In this document: positions 1-5,876 of the stretch, one piece after another
Position numbering within the stretch: position 1 is the stretch's first letter
Layout: each line of letters begins with the position of its first letter
Source of the DNA: an uncultured Lachnospiraceae bacterium
Lineage (GTDB): Bacteria; Bacillota_A; Clostridia; Lachnospirales; Lachnospiraceae
Assembly (NCBI GenBank): GCA_946630765.1
Contig: CAMOZF010000102.1
Location: forward strand, 1-6,706
Length of the DNA stretch: 6,706 bases
Reading direction: 5' to 3'
The notes under the pieces: model-generated
What the model was told of the DNA's origin: nothing
What the model saw: only the letters and a program-made list of their open reading frames with translations
Database searches by the model: none
Position numbers and translations under genes: made by a program

Positions 1-1162
1 TCTGCAGGGGAAGCGCGCAGATGCTTTGAAGCGCCGTGACGGTTTCCCGCATCATTTTCGGCTCGTCGATGCCCGGAAGGCCGACATTCACGTCCAGAAT
101 GTCCGCGCCGGCTTCTTCCTGCTCGATGCCCTGAGACAGAATATAGTCGATGTCATGCTTCTGAAGCGCTTCTTTGAAGCGCTTTTTTCCGGTCGGATTG
201 ATCCGTTCGCCGACGATATAGGGCTTCTCGCCGATCCGAAGCGCATGCGTGAAGCTTGCGATCAGGCAGTCGTTTTTTTCTACCGGCAGCTGATAGGGAA
301 TGTCCCGGACCGCTTTGATCATCGCCTGGATATGCGCCGGCGTGGTGCCGCAGCAGCCGCCGAGGATCTGGACGCCGAGCTTCGCAATCTCCTGCATTGC
401 CGAAGAAAATGCCGCAGGATCCAGGGGGTACAGGGTCCGGCCATCCTGAACATAGGGAATGCCGGCATTCGGCGTGATAATGACCGGAAGCGAGCTGAGC
501 GACATAAACTGTCTGACCAGCGGCAGCATTTCCACGGGTCCGAGTCCGCAGTTCATGCCGATCGCCGAGACGCCGAGGCCCTCGAAGATCGCAATGACGG
601 CGGCGGGGTCCGCACCTGTCAGGAGCTTCCCCGTGCGGTCAAAGGTGAAGGTCACGCAGACCGGAAGGCTGCTGTTTTCCTTCGCGCCGAGGACGGCGGC
701 CTTCGCCTCATAGCTGTCCCCCATGGTTTCGATGAGGATCAGGTCGGCGCCGGCTTCTTCGCCGGCCCGCGCGAGCTCGCCGTACAGCTCGACCGCGCGG
801 TCGAAGCTGAGATCCCCCAGCGGCTCAAGAAGCTTTCCCGTCGGTCCCATGTCGAGCGCGACAAGGCCGTCGCTTTTCCCTGCACGCGCACGGGCGCGCT
901 TCGTGATCTCCACGGCCGCGCGGGCGATTGTCGGGACTTCTCCCGGGAATTTCAGATCATTGAGGCCGAAGGTATTGGTGTTGACGATGACGGAGCCTGC
1001 GCTGTAGTATTCAAAGGCAAGCCGCTCGATCTCCTCCGGGCGCGTGAGATTCCAGCGCTCCGGCAGCTCCCCGGGCGGCAGTCCGCGCGCCTGCAGGATC
1101 GAGCCGGTGCCGCCGTCCCAGAAAAGGCGTTCCGTACGAAGCCGTTCAATTACTGTTTTCAT
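1..1162 (-). CDS. metH: Cobalamin-dependent methionine synthase MetH, N-terminal part (runs off left edge)
   Basis: Transfers a methyl group from 5-methyltetrahydrofolate through methylcobalamin to homocysteine, giving methionine in the cytoplasm. The 387 visible residues cover the homocysteine-binding barrel (about 1-290) and the start of the pterin-binding barrel. Seen directly: DGGTGS at 16-21, NTNTFG at 61-66, Cys205 in NCGLGP, and GGCCG at 268-272. Cys205, Cys270 and Cys271 fit the three zinc ligands of the family that hold homocysteine. The pterin domain opens with GERINPTG from residue 318, followed by DVNVG. The cobalamin-binding and later domains lie outside the window, so whether the protein lacks its own reactivation domain cannot be seen. 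The start at 1162 is chosen because AAAGGA lies 6 bases upstream; an in-frame ATG at 1168 is too close to that site. The first 17 bp overlap the end of the upstream reactivation gene, suggesting coupled translation. Confidence 0.95.
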   Translation of the reverse strand, partial: MKTVIERLRTERLFWDGGTGSILQARGLPPGELPERWNLTRPEEIERLAFEYYSAGSVIVNTNTFGLNDLKFPGEVPTIARAAVEITKRARARAGKSDGLVALDMGPTGKLLEPLGDLSFDRAVELYGELARAGEEAGADLILIETMGDSYEAKAAVLGAKENSSLPVCVTFTFDRTGKLLTGADPAAVIAIFEGLGVSAIGMNCGLGPVEMLPLVRQFMSLSSLPVIITPNAGIPYVQDGRTLYPLDPAAFSSAMQEIAKLGVQILGGCCGTTPAHIQAMIKAVRDIPYQLPVEKNDCLIASFTHALRIGEKPYIVGERINPTGKKRFKEALQKHDIDYILSQGIEQEEAGADILDVNVGLPGIDEPKMMRETVTALQSICALPLQ

Positions 1163-1823
1163 GGTCATTCCTTTCTGGCTGTACGCCGATCAATGCGGTC
1201 ACCGATTTGCCGGGCGTCATCAGAAGCCCCTCCGTCAGGGACAGGCCGATCTCTTTCTGCGCGTTCAGGACCTGAATGATATTTTTCTGGACTTCCAGGG
1301 AAAGGTCCCCGTAGCCCGGGGAATAGCGCGGCCGGAGCCGGAGCGCCTGCTTTTCCGAAAGAACCCGCAGCTCCTCATTCAGCCGGTTGCAGATTTCCTC
1401 GATCATTTCCGCGGAAACCGCCTGCAGGATCACGGAATCCGAGATCCTTTGGACGCCCGCGCGCCGGATCAGAAGATCGGGACCCGGCCCGAGCGTTGCG
1501 GCAAAAAGGATCACCGCCCTGCAGTCCTGAAGGTTTTTCATCAGATCCCGGCTTTTCGTATCAAATGCCCCTTCGAGGATGAGATGCGCCGCATCTTCTT
1601 TGGAATCCGCCTGCTCTTCCGGCGTTTTCAGTGGGAAACTTCTGAAAACCGCCTTCGGGCGGATCACGCGCTCCAGATGTTCCTTCGCCGCCTGAACCGC
1701 TTCTTCGATGCGCGGCTCCGGCGTCTCCTGCCGGTAGCCGAGGTAGCGGTACACCTCCCGCAGATTCAGATCGGGGAAGTCCGCTTCATATTCGCGTTTT
1801 CCGTAAACCGGGAAGATGTTCAT
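1146..1823 (-). CDS. Stand-alone methionine synthase reactivation (AdoMet-binding) protein
   Basis: A 225-residue protein matching the C-terminal activation domain of B12-dependent methionine synthase, here as a free polypeptide. In the known family this domain binds S-adenosylmethionine and remethylates the cofactor after it oxidises to the inactive cob(II)alamin form. Seen directly: RPRYSPGYGD at 164-173, in which Arg166 and Tyr171 keep the R-x4-Y spacing of the E. coli AdoMet-binding motif (Arg1134, Tyr1139), and an earlier ILFAATLGPGPD stretch (105-116) typical of the family. Separate reactivation proteins are known, for example TM0269 of Thermotoga maritima. It lies between metF and metH: its ATG overlaps the metF stop as ATGA (1820-1823), its 3' end overlaps metH by 17 bp, and AGAGGA sits 7 bases before its start. 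The order supports a partner role for the MetH encoded next to it; direct interaction is inferred. Confidence 0.88.
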   Translation of the reverse strand: MNIFPVYGKREYEADFPDLNLREVYRYLGYRQETPEPRIEEAVQAAKEHLERVIRPKAVFRSFPLKTPEEQADSKEDAAHLILEGAFDTKSRDLMKNLQDCRAVILFAATLGPGPDLLIRRAGVQRISDSVILQAVSAEMIEEICNRLNEELRVLSEKQALRLRPRYSPGYGDLSLEVQKNIIQVLNAQKEIGLSLTEGLLMTPGKSVTALIGVQPERNDHENSN

Positions 1824-2692
1824 CCGTCTTTCCTCTGAAGAATGTCCGAAAGATTCCGAAGAATCCCTTCCGCAACATCCGGCTTGTTCATTGAATAGAC
1901 GTGGATATGGGTAATGCCGTTTGCGAGAAGATCAATGATCTGTTCGCTCGCGTACACGATGCCGGCTTGCTTCATGGCCGCCGGATTCTCTCCGAAATAG
2001 TCGACGATCGCGCGGAAACGCTCTGGAACATTGGTGCCGGACATTTCGACGGAGCGCTGCAGCTGGGCAGCGGTTGTGATCGGCATGATGCCCGGGAGGA
2101 TCGGCACGCGGATCCCGATTTCCCGGACCCGGTAGAGGAAATTGTAGTAGATATTGTTGTCGAAAAACATCTGCGTCGTCAGAAAGTCGGTACCCGCGTC
2201 GACCTTTTCCTTCAGATGCCGGATGTCCTCGGATTTATGCGCGGACTCGACATGCCCTTCAGGGTAACAGGCGCCGCCGATGCAGAAATCTCCGAGTTCG
2301 TGAAGCTCCGCCACAAGGTCGGATGCGTGCATGAAGTCGGTTTCGGCCGGCCGGTCCTTCGGGAAATCGCCCCGAAGCGCCAGAATATTTTCGATTCCGA
2401 GCCGCTGGTATTCGCGGACCGTTTCGATCAGGCTCTCCCGGCTCTGCGTCACGCAGGTCAGGTGCGCGAGAACCGGAATGCCGGAGCTTTTCTGCAGCTC
2501 GCCGGCAATCCGGGCCGTATAGCGGGAACGTCCGCCGCCCGCGCCGTAGGTCACGCTGATATAGTCCGGCGAGAGCGCGGCGATTTTGCCCGCAGCCTGC
2601 AGGACGGAATCGATGCCGGCAGTGGTTTTCGGGGGAAAGATTTCAAAGGAGATGGTCGGGAAAGGTTCATTGATCCGGTCGAGTATGCGCAT
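1820..2692 (-). CDS. metF: Methylenetetrahydrofolate reductase
   Basis: Reduces 5,10-methylenetetrahydrofolate to 5-methyltetrahydrofolate with a flavin (FAD) cofactor, supplying the methyl donor used by MetH downstream. The 290 residues match the usual single-domain bacterial length (E. coli 296). Motifs seen in order: FEIFPPKT at 16-23, whose Glu17 corresponds to the catalytic Glu28 of E. coli; SVTYGAGG at 46-53; AHLTC at 76-80; LALRGD at 104-109, whose Asp109 matches folate-contacting Asp120; YPEGH at 143-147; TQMFFD at 173-178; and HVYSMN near the C terminus. The start is supported by AGAAGGAG 7 bases upstream and by a well-placed promoter. It is the first gene of the leftward operon and shares an ATGA overlap with the next. 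No MetV partner or Wood-Ljungdahl gene is next to it, so a role in methionine synthesis is favoured over acetogenesis. The electron donor cannot be read from the sequence. Confidence 0.96.
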   Translation of the reverse strand: MRILDRINEPFPTISFEIFPPKTTAGIDSVLQAAGKIAALSPDYISVTYGAGGGRSRYTARIAGELQKSSGIPVLAHLTCVTQSRESLIETVREYQRLGIENILALRGDFPKDRPAETDFMHASDLVAELHELGDFCIGGACYPEGHVESAHKSEDIRHLKEKVDAGTDFLTTQMFFDNNIYYNFLYRVREIGIRVPILPGIMPITTAAQLQRSVEMSGTNVPERFRAIVDYFGENPAAMKQAGIVYASEQIIDLLANGITHIHVYSMNKPDVAEGILRNLSDILQRKDG

Positions 2693-2722
2693 GTCGGTGC
2701 TCCTTCTTCAAAAGATAGAAGC

Positions 2723-2751
2723 ATTATACATTATTTTTTTTTGAAAATCAA
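2723..2751 (-). promoter_or_regulatory. Promoter of the metF-reactivator-metH operon
   Basis: Reading the minus strand, TTGATT (2751-2746) and a perfect TATAAT (2728-2723) are separated by 17 bp, with an A/T run in the spacer. Transcription should begin near 2716, giving a leader of only about 24 bases before the metF ATG. That leaves no room for a SAM, cobalamin or T-box leader, so any control would act at the DNA level. Confidence 0.75.
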
Positions 2752-2760
2752 TTTGTCCGA

Positions 2761-2785
2761 CTGCAAAAACCGCCGCTTTTCGCAG
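2761..2785. promoter_or_regulatory. 25-bp imperfect dyad between divergent promoters (possible operator)
   Basis: The stretch is symmetric about base 2773: CTGC, one mismatch, AAAA, a 7-base centre CCGCCGC, TTTT, mismatch, GCAG. It lies just upstream of the met -35 box (2746-2751) and about 24 bp upstream of the -35 box of the opposite gene (2809-2814). Neither predicted transcript includes it, so a protein-binding site is more likely than an RNA hairpin. No known regulator motif was recognised, and a dyad this size could occur by chance. Confidence 0.3.
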
Positions 2786-2808
2786 CTTCGGCAAGTCGTC
2801 TTTCCGCA

Positions 2809-2837
2809 TTGAATCTAAACGGCGGCTGTGTTAAAAT
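2809..2837 (+). promoter_or_regulatory. Promoter of the nucleotidyltransferase gene
   Basis: TTGAAT (2809-2814) and TAAAAT (2832-2837) are separated by 17 bp, and TG at 2829-2830 makes an extended -10. Transcription would start near 2844, giving a leader of about 28 bases that contains the AAGGAG ribosome binding site. It is back to back with the met operon promoter. Confidence 0.65.
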
Positions 2838-2871
2838 AGTGATAATATCTGATCCGACAAGGAGCCGCTGA

Positions 2872-4086
2872 ATGGACCGTCCGCTTTTAACAAAAGAACA
2901 GAAGATCATGTCACTTCCCGAAAATATCCGGGAGGTGCTTCGGCAGTTCTCCGAAGACGCGAAAGCCGCCTTCGGGGAGAAGCTTCGGGGCGTCTATCTG
3001 CACGGCTCCGCGGTGATGGGCTGCTATAATCCTGAAAAAAGCGACCTGGATCTTCTGGTGGCTGTCGATGAAGAACCGGAGGATCCGAAGAAGCTGCAGT
3101 TTATGGCGCAGGTCCTTGCGCTTTCTTCAAAGGTATCGAAAAAGGGTATTGAAATGAGTGTCGTGCCCGTGTCCGCCTGCCGGCCCTTTCAGTATCCGAC
3201 ACCGTTCTTTCTGCATTTTTCCGAGGCGCACCGCGCGTGGTTTCAGAAGGATCCCGGGGATTACGTCCGGAAAATGAAGGGCACGGACCCGGATCTTGCG
3301 GCGCATTTTACGATCCTCTGGCACTATGGAATCTGCCTCTGTGGCGCGCCGGTTTACGAGGTTTTCGATCTGCCGGACAGTAAAAGCTACCTCGACAGCA
3401 TCATGCAGGACATCGGGGACGCGCCGGAAAATATCCGGGAGGATCCGGTGTATTTTACGCTGAATCTTCTCCGGGTGCTGGCCTACAGGGAAGAGAATCT
3501 GATCCTTTCGAAAAAACAGGCCGGAGAATGGGCGTTGAAAAAGCCGGAGCTTTCGGAAGGAGCGCCGCAGATCCGTGCGGCACTTCAGGCATATTCGGAA
3601 GAAGCCGAAGACCGTGCGCTTCTTCCTGAAAAAGACCCGGAAACCTTTGCCGGATCGCTTCTTGACAGAATTAAGAAGACTGAGATGACGTCCCGAAGAA
3701 GCTGGCAGCTGACGGAAGAAGGCGTCGCCGTATGTCTGGAGGACCGGGTCCTCCGGGTCCGCTCAAATGACGAACTTTCCCGGGTCATGAAGCGCGGGCG
3801 GGCCTCCGGGCGGGAATTTTCGGAAACGCTCCGCCGCATTTACCGGGAGAGAAGAGGGCAGGAGCTTGCGATCTCTGCAAGATCCCTGTATGCCGAGATC
3901 CGTCTCCATGCCTTTTCCGACCGGGTCTTCTGCGCCTTTTCGGCGCTTTTTACGAAGCTTCATCTGAAGCCGCTTCAGAAGCTGTTTGACCGCCTTCACG
4001 TGCACGCCTTCCAGATCGACTGCGGAGAGCGGAGCGTCGACCGGAACCGGATCGTTTTTGATCTTCTGTCCGGGATTTTTGGGTGA
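2872..4086 (+). CDS. AadA/ANT(3'')-like aminoglycoside nucleotidyltransferase with C-terminal extension
   Basis: The first 270 or so residues match the ANT(3'')/ANT(9) family, which adenylylates streptomycin or spectinomycin in the cytoplasm. Seen directly: the polymerase-beta-type signature YLHGSAVMG at 42-50 with metal-binding Asp58 and Asp60 in SDLDLLV, and Glu94 in IEMSVV at the place of the AadA catalytic base. The second domain continues with FTLNLLRV (195-202), GEWAL (218-222) and an AYSEEAEDR region (240-248), all in the order seen in AadA. AadA proteins are about 260 residues; this one has 404. The tail (about 271-404) is rich in Arg and Leu, shows codon use like the rest of the gene, and matches nothing I recognise. 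AAGGAG lies 7 bases before the start; Met13 has no good site. Actual resistance activity is unproven, since many chromosomal relatives have unknown substrates. Confidence 0.82.
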   Translation: MDRPLLTKEQKIMSLPENIREVLRQFSEDAKAAFGEKLRGVYLHGSAVMGCYNPEKSDLDLLVAVDEEPEDPKKLQFMAQVLALSSKVSKKGIEMSVVPVSACRPFQYPTPFFLHFSEAHRAWFQKDPGDYVRKMKGTDPDLAAHFTILWHYGICLCGAPVYEVFDLPDSKSYLDSIMQDIGDAPENIREDPVYFTLNLLRVLAYREENLILSKKQAGEWALKKPELSEGAPQIRAALQAYSEEAEDRALLPEKDPETFAGSLLDRIKKTEMTSRRSWQLTEEGVAVCLEDRVLRVRSNDELSRVMKRGRASGREFSETLRRIYRERRGQELAISARSLYAEIRLHAFSDRVFCAFSALFTKLHLKPLQKLFDRLHVHAFQIDCGERSVDRNRIVFDLLSGIFG

Positions 4087-4089
4087 GAA

Positions 4090-4241
4090 CTGTTCAGCCC
4101 ATTTGAAATGCTTCGCAGATCTCTGCGCGGAGGTCAGAGAGGCTTCGCCTCCAGACCTCCCCGGATAAAAACGACAAGAATCAATCTGGAATACAAGTAT
4201 TCCATCTGTGATTCTTGACGTTTTATCCAGGGGCTGAACAG
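4090..4241. repeat. 152-bp cloverleaf-like inverted-repeat element (structured RNA or MITE-like)
   Basis: The ends are a perfect 11-bp inverted repeat, CTGTTCAGCCC (4090-4100) and GGGCTGAACAG (4231-4241). Between them are three hairpins: A, CGCAGA/TCTGCG (4114-4127); B, GGAGGTC/GACCTCC with an inner GAGGC-TTC-GCCTC (4129-4160); and C, a 66-base near-perfect hairpin (4163-4228). Linkers are 13, 1, 2 and 2 bases, so the whole folds as a compact four-way junction. It starts 4 bases after the upstream stop codon. No run of T follows any hairpin, so it is not a normal terminator. No target-site duplication is clear. It could be a small miniature transposon, a dispersed palindromic repeat, or a structured RNA at the 3' end of the upstream transcript. 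Confidence 0.7.
4163..4228. repeat. Long hairpin C inside the cloverleaf element
   Basis: Three stacked stems: GGATAAAA with TTTTATCC (4163-4170/4221-4228) then CG/CG after a one-base bulge; CAAGAATCA with TGATTCTTG (4175-4183/4209-4217); and TGGAATAC with GTATTCCA (4187-4194/4197-4204) closed by AA. An internal loop of 3 and 4 bases separates the upper two stems. The pairing is far more extensive than a typical terminator and there is no trailing T-tract. Confidence 0.8.
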
Positions 4242-4260
4242 GTACAAATCAGCACAAATG

Positions 4261-4278
4261 ACAATAGCATGCTATTGT
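4261..4278. promoter_or_regulatory. Perfect 18-bp palindrome at the MATE promoter (candidate operator)
   Basis: ACAATAGCATGCTATTGT is a perfect palindrome. It covers the region where the -35 box of the MATE promoter should lie (about 4265-4270), and no -35 consensus is visible there. The core ATAGCATGCTAT resembles MarR/SlyA-type sites (TTAGCAAGCTAA) in form, so a regulator may bind it; that is inference. Just upstream, ACAAAT occurs twice exactly 10 bp apart (4244-4249, 4254-4259). A less likely alternative is a weak AT-stem terminator, since a few T follow (4278-4282). Confidence 0.5.
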
Positions 4279-4284
4279 TTTTCG

Positions 4285-4293
4285 TGGTATAAT
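4285..4293 (+). promoter_or_regulatory. Extended -10 promoter of the MATE gene
   Basis: TGGTATAAT is a perfect TATAAT (4288-4293) with the extended TGN element. No matching -35 hexamer is found 16-18 bp upstream, where the palindrome lies instead. Transcription would begin near 4300, about 22 bases before the ATG. Confidence 0.65.
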
Positions 4294-4321
4294 ATCAGTA
4301 TTAAATGATAAGGAGAAGAGC

Positions 4322-5692
4322 ATGCTGGGAAAACTGATCGCTTCTGATAAGAATTTCTATAAGACGGTTGCGTTTGTCGCGCTGCCGATCGCTGCGCAGA
4401 GCCTGATTACGGTCGGCGTCAATATGATGGACACGATCATGGTCGGCCAGGTCGGCCAGAATGAGCTGTCCGCGGTGTCTCTTGCGAATACCTTCATCAA
4501 CATTTATCATATTCTGTGCATGGGACTTTCGATGGGCGCATCGGTTCTGGTGGCCCGTTTCTACGGGATGAAAAACCAGACCGACATGAAAAAGAGCGTG
4601 GCGATCATGCTGCGGCTCACCGTCGGAATCGCCGCGCTTTTCGCGATTTTCACGGCGGTCGCGCCGACGACGATCATGAAGATCTACACGAAGGAGCAGC
4701 CGATCATCGAGTTCGGCGACACCTACCTTCGCTGGTCGGTTGTAACCTATTTCATGCTCGGCCTGTCGCTCACGACGACGATCGTGCTTCGCGCGGTCGG
4801 CAAGGCGAAGATTCCGCTGATCACCTCGATCGCCGCCTTTTTCATCAATGTCGGCGCGAACTGGATCTTTATTTTCGGCAAGCTCGGCGCACCCAAAATG
4901 GGCGTTGCGGGCGCGGCGCTCGGCACGCTGATCGCGCGCGTTTTCGAATTCGCCATCATCTGCGGATATCTTTTCTTCAAGGACGAGGCCATTCATTTCC
5001 GGCTGAAGGATCTTTTCATGAAAACCGGCGACCTGCTCGGCGAGTACATCCGCATCAGTATCCCGGTCCTGATCTCGGACGGTATCCTCGCGCTCGGCAA
5101 CAACTCGGTGGCCATGGTCATCGGCCGGATCGGCGGCGATTTTGTCGCTGCAAATGCCGTGACGACCGTGACGCAGCAGCTCAGCTCCGTTCTGACGCAG
5201 GGCTTCTCGCAGGCCGGTGCAATCATTACCGGTCAGACGCTCGGCGAGGGCAGAAGGGAAGATGCGCAGGATCAGGGCTATGCCTTCCTTGGCGTCGGCT
5301 TCCTTCTTGGACTGTTCTCAGCGGCGGTCATTCTCGCAATCAGCACGCCGGTCATCAATTCCTACCATCTGAATGAAAACACGCAGCAGATCGCGCATCA
5401 GCTGATGAACGCGATCGCGATCATTATGCTCTTCCAGTCAACGAACAGCATCATGACGAAGGGCGTGCTCCGCGGCGGCGGCGACACGAAGGTCCTGATG
5501 GCCGCCGACAATATTTTCCTCTGGGTCGCATCGCTTCCCCTGGGAATCCTCGCAGGCCTCGTCCTGCACCTGCCGGCCTTCTTCATCTACTTCTTCCTGA
5601 AAATCGACCAGGTCCTGAAGGCGATCTGGTGTGTGATCCGCCTCCGCTCCGGCAAGTGGATCAAGAAAATCAAGAGCTCTTCAGAGAAGTAA
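4322..5692 (+). CDS. MATE family multidrug/toxin efflux transporter
   Basis: An inner-membrane antiporter of the multidrug and toxic compound extrusion family, exporting organic compounds in exchange for sodium ions or protons. The 456 residues and about 12 predicted membrane helices fit the family's normal size: roughly 14-34, 52-78, 92-114, 133-156, 165-187, 195-219, 245-268, 275-300, 320-342, 358-378, 395-416 and 418-440 by eye. The two-half repeat shows as LRAVGKAKIP (156-165) in the first half and LRGGGDTK (383-390) in the second, both hallmark loop motifs. AAGGAG lies 6 bases before the ATG. It has its own promoter and terminator and so is likely monocistronic. The palindrome over its -35 region suggests regulated expression. 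Substrate and coupling ion cannot be told from the sequence, and no subfamily name is justified. Confidence 0.95.
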   Translation: MLGKLIASDKNFYKTVAFVALPIAAQSLITVGVNMMDTIMVGQVGQNELSAVSLANTFINIYHILCMGLSMGASVLVARFYGMKNQTDMKKSVAIMLRLTVGIAALFAIFTAVAPTTIMKIYTKEQPIIEFGDTYLRWSVVTYFMLGLSLTTTIVLRAVGKAKIPLITSIAAFFINVGANWIFIFGKLGAPKMGVAGAALGTLIARVFEFAIICGYLFFKDEAIHFRLKDLFMKTGDLLGEYIRISIPVLISDGILALGNNSVAMVIGRIGGDFVAANAVTTVTQQLSSVLTQGFSQAGAIITGQTLGEGRREDAQDQGYAFLGVGFLLGLFSAAVILAISTPVINSYHLNENTQQIAHQLMNAIAIIMLFQSTNSIMTKGVLRGGGDTKVLMAADNIFLWVASLPLGILAGLVLHLPAFFIYFFLKIDQVLKAIWCVIRLRSGKWIKKIKSSSEK

Positions 5693-5717
5693 GGGACGCT
5701 GAAATCGTTCAGTGCCC
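5693..5717 (+). other. Hairpin directly after the MATE stop codon
   Basis: GGG, a bulged A, then CGCTGAA (5697-5703) pairs with TTCAGTG and CCC (5708-5717), with loop ATCG and one G-T pair. No T-run follows. It lies 21 bases before the terminator stem and may protect the mRNA end; a role is inferred only. Confidence 0.45.
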
Positions 5718-5738
5718 GGCCTCACAACGTTCCATCAC

Positions 5739-5775
5739 CAGCACCCAGCCTCGTTCGGCTCGGGTGCTGTTTTTT
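5739..5775 (+). terminator. Rho-independent terminator of the MATE gene
   Basis: CAGCACCC (5739-5746) pairs with GGGTGCTG (5762-5769), extended by AGCC/GGCT (5747-5750/5757-5760) around a single bulged C, with loop TCGTTC. Six T follow at 5770-5775. This should end MATE transcription and insulate the following gene. Confidence 0.92.
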
Positions 5776-5780
5776 GTCTC

Positions 5781-5809
5781 TTGACAGTTTCCGGCGGCGG
5801 TGGTATTTT
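5781..5809 (+). promoter_or_regulatory. Promoter of the PD40 propeller gene
   Basis: A perfect -35 TTGACA (5781-5786) is followed after 17 bp by TATTTT (5804-5809), with TG at 5801-5802 giving an extended -10. It starts 5 bases after the terminator T-run. Transcription from about 5816 gives a leader of some 60 bases, in which only a weak CGGC/GCCG pairing (5818-5821/5833-5836) is seen. Confidence 0.75.
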
Positions 5810-5876
5810 TATCAAAACGGCGCTTGAAAAATGCCGCAGTGAACGTGAAAATGTTTTATTACAGGAGGAAAATGCT

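Noticed and set aside
26..1279. Long plus-strand open frame of 417 codons antisense to metH
   Set aside because: The opposite strand carries clear MetH motifs throughout. The antisense frame gives a low-complexity, Arg/Ala-rich protein with no recognisable domain and no ribosome binding site, as expected for a shadow of GC-rich codons.
1901..2812. Plus-strand open frame of 303 codons antisense to metF
   Set aside because: The minus strand encodes an unmistakable MetF with its promoter and ribosome binding site. The antisense product lacks any known motif and extends into the promoter region.
4163..4228. Rho-independent terminator for the nucleotidyltransferase gene
   Set aside because: The hairpin is much longer than usual and is followed by AGGGGCTG instead of a T-run.
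4090..4241. Integron attC site
   Set aside because: The ends contain GTTCAGC and GCTGAAC, which resemble attC core sites but break the GTTRRRY/RYYYAAC rule at the fourth position. No integrase or cassette array is visible.
4301..4996. Minus-strand open frame of 231 codons within the MATE gene
   Set aside because: The product is extremely rich in charged residues (Asp, Arg, His), typical of the reverse complement of a membrane protein gene, and has no start signals.
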